DNA from: SFEL01 sp964392455
GTDB taxonomy: Bacteria; Bacillota; Clostridia; Christensenellales; CAG-138
Length of the DNA stretch: 64,000 nt
Direction of reading: 5' to 3'
Assembly: GCA_964392455.1 (NCBI GenBank)
Contig: CAYMPG010000007.1
Location: forward strand, 13,236 to 77,235
The notes under the pieces were generated by a model that made no database searches, had not been told where the DNA came from, and saw only the letters and a list, made by a program, of their open reading frames with translations. A program made the translations under genes and the position numbers. How positions within the stretch are numbered: position 1 is the first letter of the stretch; every line of letters begins with the position of its first letter. Below, one piece after another: positions 24,222-33,020 of the stretch.

Positions 24222-25836
24222 TTAATACATACCGCCCATGCCGCCCATGTCACCGCCTGCTGCGGGAGGAGCGGGAGGAGTGGGGATGTCGCACACCAGG
24301 CTCTCGGTAGTCAGTACCATAGCGGCGATAGAGGCTGCATTCTGCAGGGCGCTGCGGGTCACCTTGGTAGGATCGATAATGCCCTTTTCCTCCATGATGC
24401 AGTATTCGTCATTGCGTGCATCGTAGCCATAGCCGGGCTTGTTGGAATTCTTGATGTTTTCAACTATTACAGAGCCTTCCAGACCTGCATTTACTGCAAT
24501 CTGACGGATGGGCTCCTCAAGAGCGCGCATTACGATCTTAACGCCGGTGCGCTTGTCGCCCTCGGAGGCTTCTGCCACGGCCTTTACCTTGTGAATAACG
24601 TTTACCAGGGCTACGCCGCCGCCAGGAACGATGCCCTCCTCAACAGCCGCACGGGTGGCGTTGAGAGCATCCTCTATACGGAGCTTGATTTCCTTCATCT
24701 CCACCTCGGTGGCTGCGCCTACTGCGATAACAGCTACGCCGCCAGCCAGCTTTGCAAGGCGCTCCTGGAGCTTTTCCTTATCGTAATCAGAGGTGGTCTC
24801 CTCGATCTGAGCCTTGATGGAGCTGATGCGAGCACGAATCTCGGAAGGATCGCCGGAGCCTTCAACGATGGTGGTGTTCTCCTTATCCACCTTGACCTGA
24901 CGGGCACGGCCCAGCATATCCAGGGTGGCTTCCTTAAGGGTCATGCCGACTTCTTCGCTGATTACCTGACCGCCGGTCAGTATGGCGATATCCTGCAGCA
25001 TTGCCTTGCGCCTGTCGCCAAAGCCGNNNNNNNNNNCCACGGAGCTTATTGACTACCAGAGTGGCCAGAGCCTCGCCCTCAACATCCTCTGCGATGATGA
25101 GCAGCTTTGCGCCCTGCTGTACTACGCCCTCAAGGATGGGCAGAATCTCCTGAATGTTGGTGATCTTCTTATCAGTAATGAGGATATAGGGATTATCCAG
25201 CACTGCTTCCATCTTATCGGTATCGGTCACCATGTAGGCGGAGGCATAGCCCCTGTCAAACTGCATACCTTCTACGATATTCAGCTCGGTCTTCATGGTC
25301 TTGGATTCCTCAACGGTGATAACGCCGTCATTGCCAACCTTTTCCATAGCATCGCTGATGAGAGCGCCTACGTTTTCATCGCCTGCGGAAATGGAGGCTA
25401 CCTGGGCGATGGCCTGCTTGCTGCCCACGGGCTTGGATATCTCACGGAGGCCCTCTACTGCTGCATCAACAGCGGCCTCTATGCCACGCTTTACCTCCAT
25501 GGGGTTTGCGCCTGCGGCCACGTTCTTCATGCCCTCACGGATGATGGCCTGGGCCAGCAGGGTAGCGGTGGTGGTACCATCACCGGCCACGTCATTGGTC
25601 TTGATGGATACTTCCTTTACAAGCTGAGCGCCCATGTTTTCAAAGGGGTCTTCCAGTTCGATTTCCTTGGCGATGGTCACGCCGTCGTTGGTGATAAGGG
25701 GAGCGCCGTACTTTTTATCCAGCACAACGTTGCGGCCCTTGGGGCCAAGGGTGATTTTAACGGTATCGGCCAGGGCGTTCATGCCCGCTTCCAGAGAGCG
25801 GCGTGCCTCTTCGCCGTATTTAAGCTGCTTTGCCAT
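24222..25836 (-). CDS. groL: 60 kDa chaperonin GroEL, interrupted by an assembly gap
   Basis: GroEL folds proteins in an ATP-driven double-ring chamber capped by GroES. The N-terminus MAKQLKYGEEARRSLEAGMNAL, the ATP-site motifs LGPKGRNVVLDKKYG and NDGVTIAKEI, VAGDGTTTATLLAQAII, the GGGVALVN loop and the glycine-methionine tail GGDMGGMGGMY are all present. Ten N at 25027-25036 replace part of the segment between NKLRG and GFGDRRKAM. By comparison with the family, about 30 bases are missing there, which would restore the frame and give 544 residues. It follows groES by 42 bases under the CIRCE-controlled promoter. Confidence 0.97.
25027..25036. other. Assembly gap of 10 N inside groEL
   Basis: The flanks end at VVNKLRG and resume at GFGDRR. 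Family GroEL has ten residues between these two points, so about 30 bases are truly missing. Ten N is a placeholder, and the apparent frameshift is artificial. Confidence 0.9.
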
Positions 25837-25878
25837 TGTTGTTTTCTCCTTTTATTAGATTTGATGGGGGCTATGCCC

Positions 25879-26163
25879 TTATTCTACTACTGCCAGAATG
25901 TCATTCTGACGAACTATCTTGTATTCTTCGCCGTCCAGCTTTACTTCGGTGCCGGCATAGTTTGAGATGACTACCTTATCGCCCACCTCAACATACATGG
26001 TAACTTCCTTGCCGTCTATCATGCCGCCCGGGCCAACTGCCACTACCTGGGATACTACGGGCTTTTCCTTGGCGCTGCCGGTGAGGATGATGCCGCTCTT
26101 GGTAGTTTCCTCAGCCTCGGTTCTCTTGAGGACTACTCTGTCCAGTAAGGGTTTGAGTTTCAT
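25879..26163 (-). CDS. groS: 10 kDa co-chaperonin GroES
   Basis: GroES caps the GroEL ring. The ATG at 26163 (MKLKPLLDRVVLKRTEAEE) lies ten bases after AGGAGG, whereas an in-frame ATG at 26172 lies one base after it, so the shorter 94-residue form is preferred. The mobile loop (EETTKSGIILTGSAKEKP) and the GDKVVISNYAGTEVKLDGEEYKIV strands are standard. Confidence 0.97.
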   Translation of the reverse strand: MKLKPLLDRVVLKRTEAEETTKSGIILTGSAKEKPVVSQVVAVGPGGMIDGKEVTMYVEVGDKVVISNYAGTEVKLDGEEYKIVRQNDILAVVE

Positions 26164-26212
26164 TTTATACATGCCTCCTGTATGGATTATAAAAAAATGC
26201 TTTTTAGTTTTG

Positions 26213-26239
26213 TTAGCACTCGATTGAGTTGAGTGCTAA
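26213..26239. promoter_or_regulatory. CIRCE operator (HrcA binding site)
   Basis: TTAGCACTC (26213-26221) and GAGTGCTAA (26231-26239) form a perfect nine-base inverted repeat around nine bases, exactly the CIRCE pattern. It lies just downstream of the groESL promoter, so heat-shock repressor HrcA should block transcription at normal temperature. hrcA is not in the window. Confidence 0.97.
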
Positions 26240-26251
26240 CCCGATGATGTT

Positions 26252-26280
26252 AGTTTAATACAGCCCCCTTCCCTTTTCAA
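26252..26280 (-). promoter_or_regulatory. groESL promoter
   Basis: On the minus strand TTGAAA (26280-26275) and TAAACT (26257-26252) are 17 bases apart, with CIRCE beginning about 13 bases after the -10 hexamer. This is a sigma-A promoter of the HrcA-regulated type. Confidence 0.8.
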
Positions 26281-26431
26281 TAGCCTATGGCACTTTTTCA
26301 CATTTATTCCCCATTCTGCCCCCGCTCCCGGCACAATGGGTTCAGGCCCAGTAAAAAAGGGAGTGCTGTACTATTCTTTCCATAAATGATATACTTATCC
26401 ATAATTCCGATTATTGGGGGGTATATGCAAT

Positions 26432-26890
26432 ATGTCAGAATGGACCAAATGGGATAAGCGCTTTATAGACCTGGCCGATACTATTGGCAGCTGGTCAAGC
26501 TGCTATCAGGAAAACAGGCACGTGGGCGCTGTGATAGTAAAAAACAAGCGCATACTCACCACCGGCTACAATGGAGCCCCTGCCGGTATTCAGAGCTGCA
26601 TGGAAAAGGGCGAATGTATGCGCCGCAAGCTGGATATCCCCTCTGGCACAAGGCATGAGCTGTGCTACGCAATACACGCAGAGCAGAATGCCATCATCCA
26701 GGCGGCAAAGCTGGGCCTGTCCATTGACGGGGCCACCATGTACTGCACCCATCAGCCCTGCGTCATATGCGCCAAGATGATAGTAAACAGCGGCATACGC
26801 CGGGTAATATACCGGGAGGGCTACCCGGATGACTTCTCTCTGGCCATATTTAAGGAGGCGGGAGTAGAGCTGCTCAGGTATGGCGAATAG
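26432..26890 (+). CDS. comEB: Deoxycytidylate (dCMP) deaminase family protein
   Basis: This zinc enzyme deaminates dCMP to dUMP for thymidylate synthesis. The 152-residue protein has the zinc and proton-shuttle motif IHAEQNAIIQAA and the second ligand pair CTHQPCVICAKMIVNSGI, plus an upstream insertion with CMEKGECMRRKL containing further cysteines, typical of the dCMP deaminase/ComEB group. The ATG at 26432 follows a GGGGGG stretch by ten bases; an in-frame TTG at 26414 is less likely. It is a single gene ending at a bidirectional hairpin. The distinction between ComEB and general dCMP deaminase is by name only. Confidence 0.9.
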   Translation: MSEWTKWDKRFIDLADTIGSWSSCYQENRHVGAVIVKNKRILTTGYNGAPAGIQSCMEKGECMRRKLDIPSGTRHELCYAIHAEQNAIIQAAKLGLSIDGATMYCTHQPCVICAKMIVNSGIRRVIYREGYPDDFSLAIFKEAGVELLRYGE

Positions 26891-26906
26891 GCTTATATAT
26901 GTATAC

Positions 26907-26935
26907 AAAAACCGCAGGAAAACCCTGCGGTTTTA
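26907..26935. terminator. Bidirectional terminator
   Basis: An AAAACCGCAGG stem arm (from 26908) pairs with CCTGCGGTTTT (26924-26934) around a short loop, with T-runs on both strands. It ends the dCMP deaminase gene and the convergent NlpC/P60 gene. Confidence 0.85.
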
Positions 26936-26977
26936 TTGATATTTTCAGTATATTATGTCGGCATATCGTAGTATGGC

Positions 26978-28372
26978 TTACTTGCCTGCGTAGAACACTA
27001 CGGGCATGCCCGCTATGGTGTTGCTGTAAAATTCCCTTATGATAACGTTGCCTATGGTGCTGCTGGAGTCCACCACATAGCTGCGCCCCTCTATCTGCCC
27101 CAGATACAGCGCAGCGTGATGCACCTGCAAATACCGGCGGCAGCTTCCATCGCATGGGCACTTCACCACGCCCGGGAACCGCATGAAGCACAGATCCCCC
27201 CTCTGGGGCTTGCCGCTCTCCCGCTTATAGCCCGCCATGGCCTTGGCCTGGTCATCGCTTACACGGGGCAGGCTGATACCCATGGACTTATAGGCATACT
27301 TGGTAAGCTGGCTGCAATCCATCGAGCTGTAGGGGGTGCCCACCTGCTCCACTGCACGGCGCAGCATCTTCTCTATGCGTGAATCGCCCAGCCGCTCGCA
27401 GTATTCCCGCACAGCGGCCTCTGTGGAGGGGCTTACCCGGCTGTAATTTGCATTGTACACATTGCCCTCTATGCTGGCCTTAATGGGGGTTTTCTTTATG
27501 GCCTTCACCTTTACCCGGCAGGTAGAGGAATCCGTACTGCCGTCATGGGAATACACCCTTATATTGGCACTGCCCGCCTTAAGGGCAGTTACATTGCCGG
27601 AGCTGTCCACCCGGGCCACATCCGGGTCGCTGCTTTCCCATGTGAGCAGAGGCAATGTGCCGCCATCCTTCGCGGTGACGGTGAGGGAATATGTATCCTC
27701 CTCGGTGAGGGTCAGCTTCTTTTTGGACAGTGCTATCACCCGCTGCCCCTTGCCGCCCGCCGCTTCACCGGCCTTTACTGTGACCCGGCAGGTGGAGGAA
27801 TCCGTGCTGCCATCCCTGGCATACACCTTCACTTTGGCGCTGCCCTCCTTAAGGGCAGTAAGGTTGCCATTATTATCCACCCTTACCACAGCTGCATCGC
27901 TGCTCTCCCACACAAGGCCAGAGAGTGAGCCCCCATCCTTTGCGGAAGCGGTCAGCCTGTACTGCTCCCCTTCCCTGAGGGTCAGCTTCTTTGGGTCGGC
28001 TACGATTATGCGTACCTCATCCCGCTCTGCGTCCTGTGACCTTACGGTGACCCGGCAGGTGGAGGAATCTGTGCTGCCATCCCTGGCATACACCTTCACC
28101 TTGGCACTGCCCTCCTTAATGGCAGTAAGGTTGCCATTATTATCCACCCTTACCACATCCGTATCGCTGCTCTCCCACACAAGGCCGGAGAGTGAGCCCC
28201 CGTCCTTTGCGGAAACCGTCAGCCTGTAGCTTTCTCCCTCGCTGAGGGACAGCTTCTTGGGGGATACCACTATTATGCGTACATCCCCCGCTGCAAGGGC
28301 GGGCATCATGCCAAGCAGCATTATTGCGCCCAGCAAAAGGGCAAGGGCCCTTATCACGGTCTTATTCATCAT
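26978..28372 (-). CDS. Exported Big2-repeat and NlpC/P60 cell-wall hydrolase
   Basis: This 464-residue protein has an N-terminal signal peptide (VIRALALLLGAIMLLGMMPALAAG) and three tandem Big2 (bacterial Ig-like) domains of about 90 residues near 35-115, 120-205 and 210-295. Copies share KDGGSLSGLVWESSD and DGSTDSSTCRV. A C-terminal NlpC/P60-type domain follows from about residue 325, with the catalytic cysteine in YSSMDCSQLTKYAYKSMG and a histidine in VHHAALYLG. Such enzymes cut peptide bonds in peptidoglycan. A cysteine-rich insertion (VVKCPCDGSCRR) lies before the histidine and is unusual. GAGGAG lies five bases before the ATG. It stands alone, in the same direction as the next two exported genes. 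Confidence 0.88.
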   Translation of the reverse strand: MMNKTVIRALALLLGAIMLLGMMPALAAGDVRIIVVSPKKLSLSEGESYRLTVSAKDGGSLSGLVWESSDTDVVRVDNNGNLTAIKEGSAKVKVYARDGSTDSSTCRVTVRSQDAERDEVRIIVADPKKLTLREGEQYRLTASAKDGGSLSGLVWESSDAAVVRVDNNGNLTALKEGSAKVKVYARDGSTDSSTCRVTVKAGEAAGGKGQRVIALSKKKLTLTEEDTYSLTVTAKDGGTLPLLTWESSDPDVARVDSSGNVTALKAGSANIRVYSHDGSTDSSTCRVKVKAIKKTPIKASIEGNVYNANYSRVSPSTEAAVREYCERLGDSRIEKMLRRAVEQVGTPYSSMDCSQLTKYAYKSMGISLPRVSDDQAKAMAGYKRESGKPQRGDLCFMRFPGVVKCPCDGSCRRYLQVHHAALYLGQIEGRSYVVDSSSTIGNVIIREFYSNTIAGMPVVFYAGK

Positions 28373-28466
28373 AATATCTCCTCATTGGTACAGAGTTTTA
28401 CATTTTGCGACAATATTATAACGAAAAATCCGCACATTTTCAATAAAAATTATCTTTCTCCCAATA

Positions 28467-29366
28467 TCATTTCCGGCCGGGCCAGCTCAGCCTGAGCTCC
28501 TCCCATTCCTGATACACAGCGTCCTCACCTGCTATGCACTTAAATACCGGAAAATCGTAATACAGGCCGTATTCATCCATGCAGCAGAAGCGTATTTCAA
28601 TCTCATCCCCCGGGTCGCACTGAAGGCTCCAGGTTTCCTCCGGGCTGCCGCTGGTATAGCTGATAACGGTGCCATCCATGTATGAATCATATGGGTCCAT
28701 TTCAGCGGGAATGGTCTGCACCTTTTCATCGTTTCTGTACACTGTGAACTCAGGCTCAAATATGCCCTGCTCGCCATGAAGGCTTTCTATGCTGGCAGAA
28801 AAGCTGCTCTCTATGGCCCCATTCCTGTAGCTTGGGCCAGTCCAGCCTGCGCCGTTGGATTTCAGCGGCAGCAGCATGGATATTTCTCCCACGGCTGCAA
28901 GCTGCTCCTGTCTGGTAAGGCCGCCTCCTGAAATAAGCACATTCAGCAGCACCTCTGTATCATTCTCTATGGGCAGGGGTATCCGGGCTGCAAAGCTGCC
29001 GTTTTCCCCTGCTTCCATGGCGGCTGAGACATTTTCCCCATCCACATCTGCCAGCAGCATTACTGCGGTATCCTCCTGCCATTCCTTAAGCTCCGCAATC
29101 ACATTCACAAGCAGCCTATGGCTCTCAGCATCTATACCCTCAGGCTCCAGCCTGTAGCCGGCCACGGTGCTGTTTGCCCGCTCAAGCTCTGACAGCATTT
29201 CGTAAGAAAAGCTGTTCAGCTTTCTTTCCAGCTCCTCTTCAAGCTGGGAAATGCTGCCCTCCAGGCTGCGCTTATATTCATTAAGCCGCATACCCTGCGC
29301 TATTACCGCTGCCAGCAGTATCAGGCAAAGGCACAGTATGGCTATCTGCATCCAGTTTCTTTTCAT
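28467..29366 (-). CDS. Membrane-anchored protein of unknown function
   Basis: The family was not recognised. The 299-residue protein has one N-terminal membrane helix (MQIAILCLCLILLAAVIAQG), then a probable coiled coil (RSLEGSISQLEEELERKLNSFSYEMLSELERANSTV, about residues 33-70), then a beta-rich extracellular part with alternating charges and an aromatic ending (CMDEYGLYYDFPVFKCIAGEDAVYQEWEELRLSW). Two cysteines in the last part could pair. AAGGAG lies 11 bases before the ATG. It lies between two exported cell-wall proteins on the same strand, so an envelope role is likely. Confidence 0.75.
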   Translation of the reverse strand: MKRNWMQIAILCLCLILLAAVIAQGMRLNEYKRSLEGSISQLEEELERKLNSFSYEMLSELERANSTVAGYRLEPEGIDAESHRLLVNVIAELKEWQEDTAVMLLADVDGENVSAAMEAGENGSFAARIPLPIENDTEVLLNVLISGGGLTRQEQLAAVGEISMLLPLKSNGAGWTGPSYRNGAIESSFSASIESLHGEQGIFEPEFTVYRNDEKVQTIPAEMDPYDSYMDGTVISYTSGSPEETWSLQCDPGDEIEIRFCCMDEYGLYYDFPVFKCIAGEDAVYQEWEELRLSWPGRK

Positions 29367-29395
29367 ATGCTTCGCTTCTCCTTATGATATACATT

Positions 29396-29433
29396 CGGCC
29401 CCAAAAAGAAGGTTTCCCGGGGCCGCTTTTTTT
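29396..29433 (+). terminator. Plus-strand terminator-like hairpin between minus-strand genes
   Basis: CGGCCCC (29396-29402) pairs with GGGGCCG (29419-29425), followed by seven T on the plus strand. No plus-strand gene lies upstream, so it would stop antisense transcription; on the minus strand the T-run is missing and it could act only as a processing hairpin. Confidence 0.5.
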
Positions 29434-29458
29434 ACAGGTATTCTTATTATTACATTGC

Positions 29459-32400
29459 CTACGCAAGGCTTATATATTCATCATACAGGAAGCCGTAGCC
29501 CCCTGAGCACTTTGCAAAGCACCAGCCATCCGCCACATAGTACACCGTAACGGATGCCCCCTTGCTGAGGGTAGTAAGCTTATCGTGGCTGGTGGAGGGG
29601 CCGCTCCTCAGGTTCACCTCCGCATTGGTAACGCAGGCCTGTGGGGTGATGGTGCTGTTTACAGGCTGTATCCCGGCGGTGCCGGTGCCGGTGATGGTGA
29701 TATACTCGCCGCTGACAAAGCCTGCCCGCCCGTCGTATACCACATAATACCAGGTGCCGGTCTGGCCGATTATCTCCACGGTGCTGCCCTTGGGTATCTT
29801 GCCGTAAACGGTGGTGCCGCTGGTGGAGGGGCCTGAGCGGAAGTTTATCTTGCCGGTGGTAGTGCCCTGGGTGAGGGTCACCTTGCCGCCGGTAACAGTA
29901 ACGGTGGTATCGCCGCTATCCGTGCTGCCAACCATGGTACTGCCGGTGCTGCCGCCCACATTGGGGGTGCTGCTCAGGCTGCCGCTTACATATTTTGCAT
30001 AGAGATAGCCTCTGGTGCCATTGTACTCCGCCTGATACCAGCCATCGCTGAGGGAATAGAGGGCTACCTCAGTGCCCTTTTTGAGGGTGGTAATCTTTTT
30101 GCCGGAGGTGGAGGGGCTCCTGCGGAAGTTTACATTTGCGGTAAGCACGCCCTTGCCGCTGGGCTGCTCCGCTTCCTCCTCGCCGCCCGTTTCCTTTGAT
30201 GAATAGGCCTCTGTCACCTTAACGTACTTTGAGCTTACATAGCCCGCCGTGCCGTCTGACAGCTTTGCGGAATACCAGCCATTGGAAATGCCGTAAAGGG
30301 TAAGCTCGGTGCCCTTGCTGAGGGTGGTGATGGATTCACTGCCTGTGCCCGGGCCCTTACGCAGCCGTACCTTGCCGGTGGTCACGCCTCTGCCGGTTGC
30401 GCCGGAGGTCTCCACCTCGTCCTTTACCACGCTGCCCGTTACCTCCACATAGTCCTCATGGACGTAGCCCCCTATGCTGCCCACTATCACGCTGTACCAG
30501 CTTCCGGTTTTGGTGGTGATATAAATGCCGGTATCCTTGCTGAGCTTTTTAAGGGAGGTATAGGAGGTGCCGGGGCCTATACGCATATTTACTCCGGATG
30601 AGGTTATCCGGCCCACGGTGACGGTCTCCTTTGGGGAGGCAGTGGGCTCAGGGGTAGCGCTGCCGCCATCGGGTGTGGGGGATGCCTCGGGCTGGGGTGT
30701 TGCATCGGGCTCAGGCGTGGGCGACTGGGTGGGCGCTCCGGTTATCTCCACATAGCCGCCGCTTATATAGCCAATTGCGCTGCCCGCCTTGCAGTAATAC
30801 CAGCTCCCCGCCTTGCCGTATATATCCAGCAGGGTGTTTTTATCCAGCTTGCCAAGGCTGTCATAGGTGGTGGCAGGGCCGGTGCGGAAGTTTACCCCCT
30901 GCCCTGTTACCTTGCCGTAGGCAATTATCACAGGCTGGGCAAGCTGATCCTCCTCCGGGGTATCCTGCCCGCTGTCCTCAGGGGTCTCCACCTCCTGCTC
31001 ATTGTCAGAGTCATTGGAGGGGTAGCCGGTAATGCTCACATAGGTGGCAATCATATAGCCCCGCTGGCCAGACTGCGTTTCGCAGGCATACCAGCCATTT
31101 TCGGAGGCGGTAATATACAGGGGGGTGTTCCTGTCCAGCCTTGCTATGCTGCCATAGCCTGTGCCGGGGCCGGTGCGGAAATTCACGCCCTGGCCGTTTA
31201 CCACGCCGTAGGCTATCACGCCCTCCTTTTCAGGCACCTGTTGGGTGCTGTCAGGGGTGGGGGTGGGCTGGACCTCCGGCCTGCCATTTGGGTATTCCAC
31301 GTATTTTTCTGATATATAGCCGGTGATACCGTTATATGAGGCGTTTGCCCAGCCGTCTGTGCTTGAAAATACATATATCTCAGAGCCCCTCGGTACTGTG
31401 CCAAGGCTGCCGTAGCCTGTGCCGGGACCGGTACGCATCTTTACATTGCCCGTGGTAAGAGCGGATACGTAATTCCCCTCAGGAGCCTTATTCACAGCGC
31501 TGTTTACCGGATTCTGCGGCTCGGATACGCTGATGGAGGCAAAGGATGCGCCGGGATAGTAAAAGCCCAGTATATCCTTGTATGACATACCGTTATTTGC
31601 CATGGTCTGGGCGCCACGCTGGCTCATGCCCACACCGTGGCCGTAGCGCACATGGTAGATATTATAGTAGCCGTCTGAGCCCATCTCCCCCCAGTAGGAG
31701 CGGAGGGTACCATCCCGCACCACGCCGTAGCTTTCAAATTCGCTGGTATTGAAGGTAAGAGTCACCTCAGCGGGGCTGGAGCCGCTCTGGCTCACTGTAA
31801 GGGTGATGGTACACTTGCCCATGCAGCGGGTGGTATTGCTGTACTTTGGGCTGTGAAGATACACGTCTGATATGGCGTTTATCTGGTTTACAGAGTACCC
31901 CAGTGCGGAGGATGCCTTATACAGCAGCATATTCATAAACGCAGGGGTAATGCTTCCCGCCTTATTTATGGGTATGCTTATGGTTTCCTTCTTGCTGTAG
32001 GCATTTGCAAGGTCATAGGGGTCAAGGGTGATGCCATAGCCGCCGTTGCTCACCTTCTTTGAGGGCCAGGCCTGGCTTGGCAGCAGCGTTTCACCGCCAT
32101 TGCTGGCTGCGTAATAGGTGCATATCATGCTGCCATTTACGGCAAGCACCTGGGTAAGGGTGCTGTCAACGGCGTTTATGACGTTTGTATAGGAGGAATC
32201 GTATCCCTTGTATACCTGATCTGATGAGGTATCGCCGATATAATAATCCCCCGTCAGTGATATGCGGGAAAGCACATAGCACTTTGCCGCAATGGCCTGG
32301 GCCTTTAGGGCCTCTATAGGGAAGGTGTTGCTCATTTCGTACCCCACCACGCCATAGAGATAATGGGCAAGGGGCACCTCGTTTACCACCCTTATATAGC

Positions 32401-32776
32401 CTGAGGACATGGCCTTAAGGTTAAAATGCCCAAGGTAGCACCTGCCGCCCAGCTTTATGTAGCCCGCCTCACGGGATACATTGTATCTCATTATGGACAT
32501 GGCGGCCCCTGTATACAGATCCCCTCCGCTGGAATGGGAAAGGGTCATGGTGCCATCGCCATTGCTGCGTACAGTCACAGTCCCCCCGGTAAACTCCGCC
32601 CCGTTTTCCTTTATAAAATAGGAGCCTGAGGCATACATGGTAAGGGAGGTGGCGTTGTTGGTGGACAGCTTGACCTTTATCCAGCTGTAATCCGTAGCAG
32701 CGGCTGCCTGGGATGCAGCCGACATCATGCCCAGCAGCATTATGGCCGCCATCAGCAATGCCTTGAGTTTTTTCAT
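29459..32776 (-). CDS. SpoIID/LytB-domain protein with eight SH3 repeats
   Basis: This exported 1105-residue protein begins with a signal peptide (LKALLMAAIMLLGMMSAASQAAAAT). Residues about 45-425 form a SpoIID/LytB domain: VPLAHYLYGVVGYEMSNTFPIEALKAQAIAAKCYVLS, with the catalytic-type glutamate in the YGVVGYEM segment, and the HGVGMSQRGAQTMA motif near 385. SpoIID proteins are lytic transglycosylases that remove glycan strands after the stem peptides are gone. Eight bacterial SH3 domains follow, each with a VNFRTGPGT-type signature; they bind the cell wall. Linkers between repeats are rich in Pro, Thr and Glu. The usual SpoIID has no such tail and is about 330 residues, so this is a related surface enzyme, not the sporulation protein itself. 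Confidence 0.9.
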   Translation of the reverse strand: MKKLKALLMAAIMLLGMMSAASQAAAATDYSWIKVKLSTNNATSLTMYASGSYFIKENGAEFTGGTVTVRSNGDGTMTLSHSSGGDLYTGAAMSIMRYNVSREAGYIKLGGRCYLGHFNLKAMSSGYIRVVNEVPLAHYLYGVVGYEMSNTFPIEALKAQAIAAKCYVLSRISLTGDYYIGDTSSDQVYKGYDSSYTNVINAVDSTLTQVLAVNGSMICTYYAASNGGETLLPSQAWPSKKVSNGGYGITLDPYDLANAYSKKETISIPINKAGSITPAFMNMLLYKASSALGYSVNQINAISDVYLHSPKYSNTTRCMGKCTITLTVSQSGSSPAEVTLTFNTSEFESYGVVRDGTLRSYWGEMGSDGYYNIYHVRYGHGVGMSQRGAQTMANNGMSYKDILGFYYPGASFASISVSEPQNPVNSAVNKAPEGNYVSALTTGNVKMRTGPGTGYGSLGTVPRGSEIYVFSSTDGWANASYNGITGYISEKYVEYPNGRPEVQPTPTPDSTQQVPEKEGVIAYGVVNGQGVNFRTGPGTGYGSIARLDRNTPLYITASENGWYACETQSGQRGYMIATYVSITGYPSNDSDNEQEVETPEDSGQDTPEEDQLAQPVIIAYGKVTGQGVNFRTGPATTYDSLGKLDKNTLLDIYGKAGSWYYCKAGSAIGYISGGYVEITGAPTQSPTPEPDATPQPEASPTPDGGSATPEPTASPKETVTVGRITSSGVNMRIGPGTSYTSLKKLSKDTGIYITTKTGSWYSVIVGSIGGYVHEDYVEVTGSVVKDEVETSGATGRGVTTGKVRLRKGPGTGSESITTLSKGTELTLYGISNGWYSAKLSDGTAGYVSSKYVKVTEAYSSKETGGEEEAEQPSGKGVLTANVNFRRSPSTSGKKITTLKKGTEVALYSLSDGWYQAEYNGTRGYLYAKYVSGSLSSTPNVGGSTGSTMVGSTDSGDTTVTVTGGKVTLTQGTTTGKINFRSGPSTSGTTVYGKIPKGSTVEIIGQTGTWYYVVYDGRAGFVSGEYITITGTGTAGIQPVNSTITPQACVTNAEVNLRSGPSTSHDKLTTLSKGASVTVYYVADGWCFAKCSGGYGFLYDEYISLA

Positions 32777-32820
32777 GGGTAATACCTCGCAATAGTTATA
32801 ATACCATCAGCATGGGGGCC

Positions 32821-32842
32821 AAAAAACAGCCACCACTGGCTG
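32821..32842 (-). terminator. Terminator-like hairpin in the leader of the SpoIID-like gene
   Basis: On the minus strand CAGCCA-GTGG-TGGCTG is followed by six T, 45 bases before the ATG at 32776. A stronger terminator already ends the upstream Smr gene, so this one may act as an attenuator, or a promoter may lie between it and the gene (TTGGCC-16-TATAAC is a weak candidate). Confidence 0.55.
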
Positions 32843-32968
32843 ATAGTACACCTATGGTAAATATACCACATATTGTTGACTTTGTGTACATTAGCACAGT
32901 TTATTTACAAATATGGTGAAAATTGTAATATGCCCTCGGCGTTCCTCTCTCCCTCTCCTGCCGGCAAT

Positions 32969-33000
32969 AAAAAAGCAGCCTGCCTGATATGGCACGCTGC
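32969..33000 (-). terminator. Terminator of the amino-acid ABC operon
   Basis: On the minus strand GCAGCGTGCC (33000-32991) pairs with GGCAGGCTGC (32984-32975), with one mismatch, and is followed by six T, 20 bases after the Smr gene stop. Confidence 0.8.
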
Positions 33001-33020
33001 CTTATGCATTATACTCTTTT

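Noticed and set aside
24222..25836. Apparent split groEL as two genes
   Set aside because: The split is at an N gap and both halves match one GroEL; about 30 missing bases explain it.
27453..28229. 258-residue plus-strand open frame with internal repeats
   Set aside because: The repeats are the mirror image of the Big2 repeats on the opposite strand; there is no ribosome site or family.
29459..32776. DNA tandem repeat or satellite array
   Set aside because: The periodic similarity is explained by eight SH3 domains of one coding gene; spacing and sequence vary as in protein repeats.
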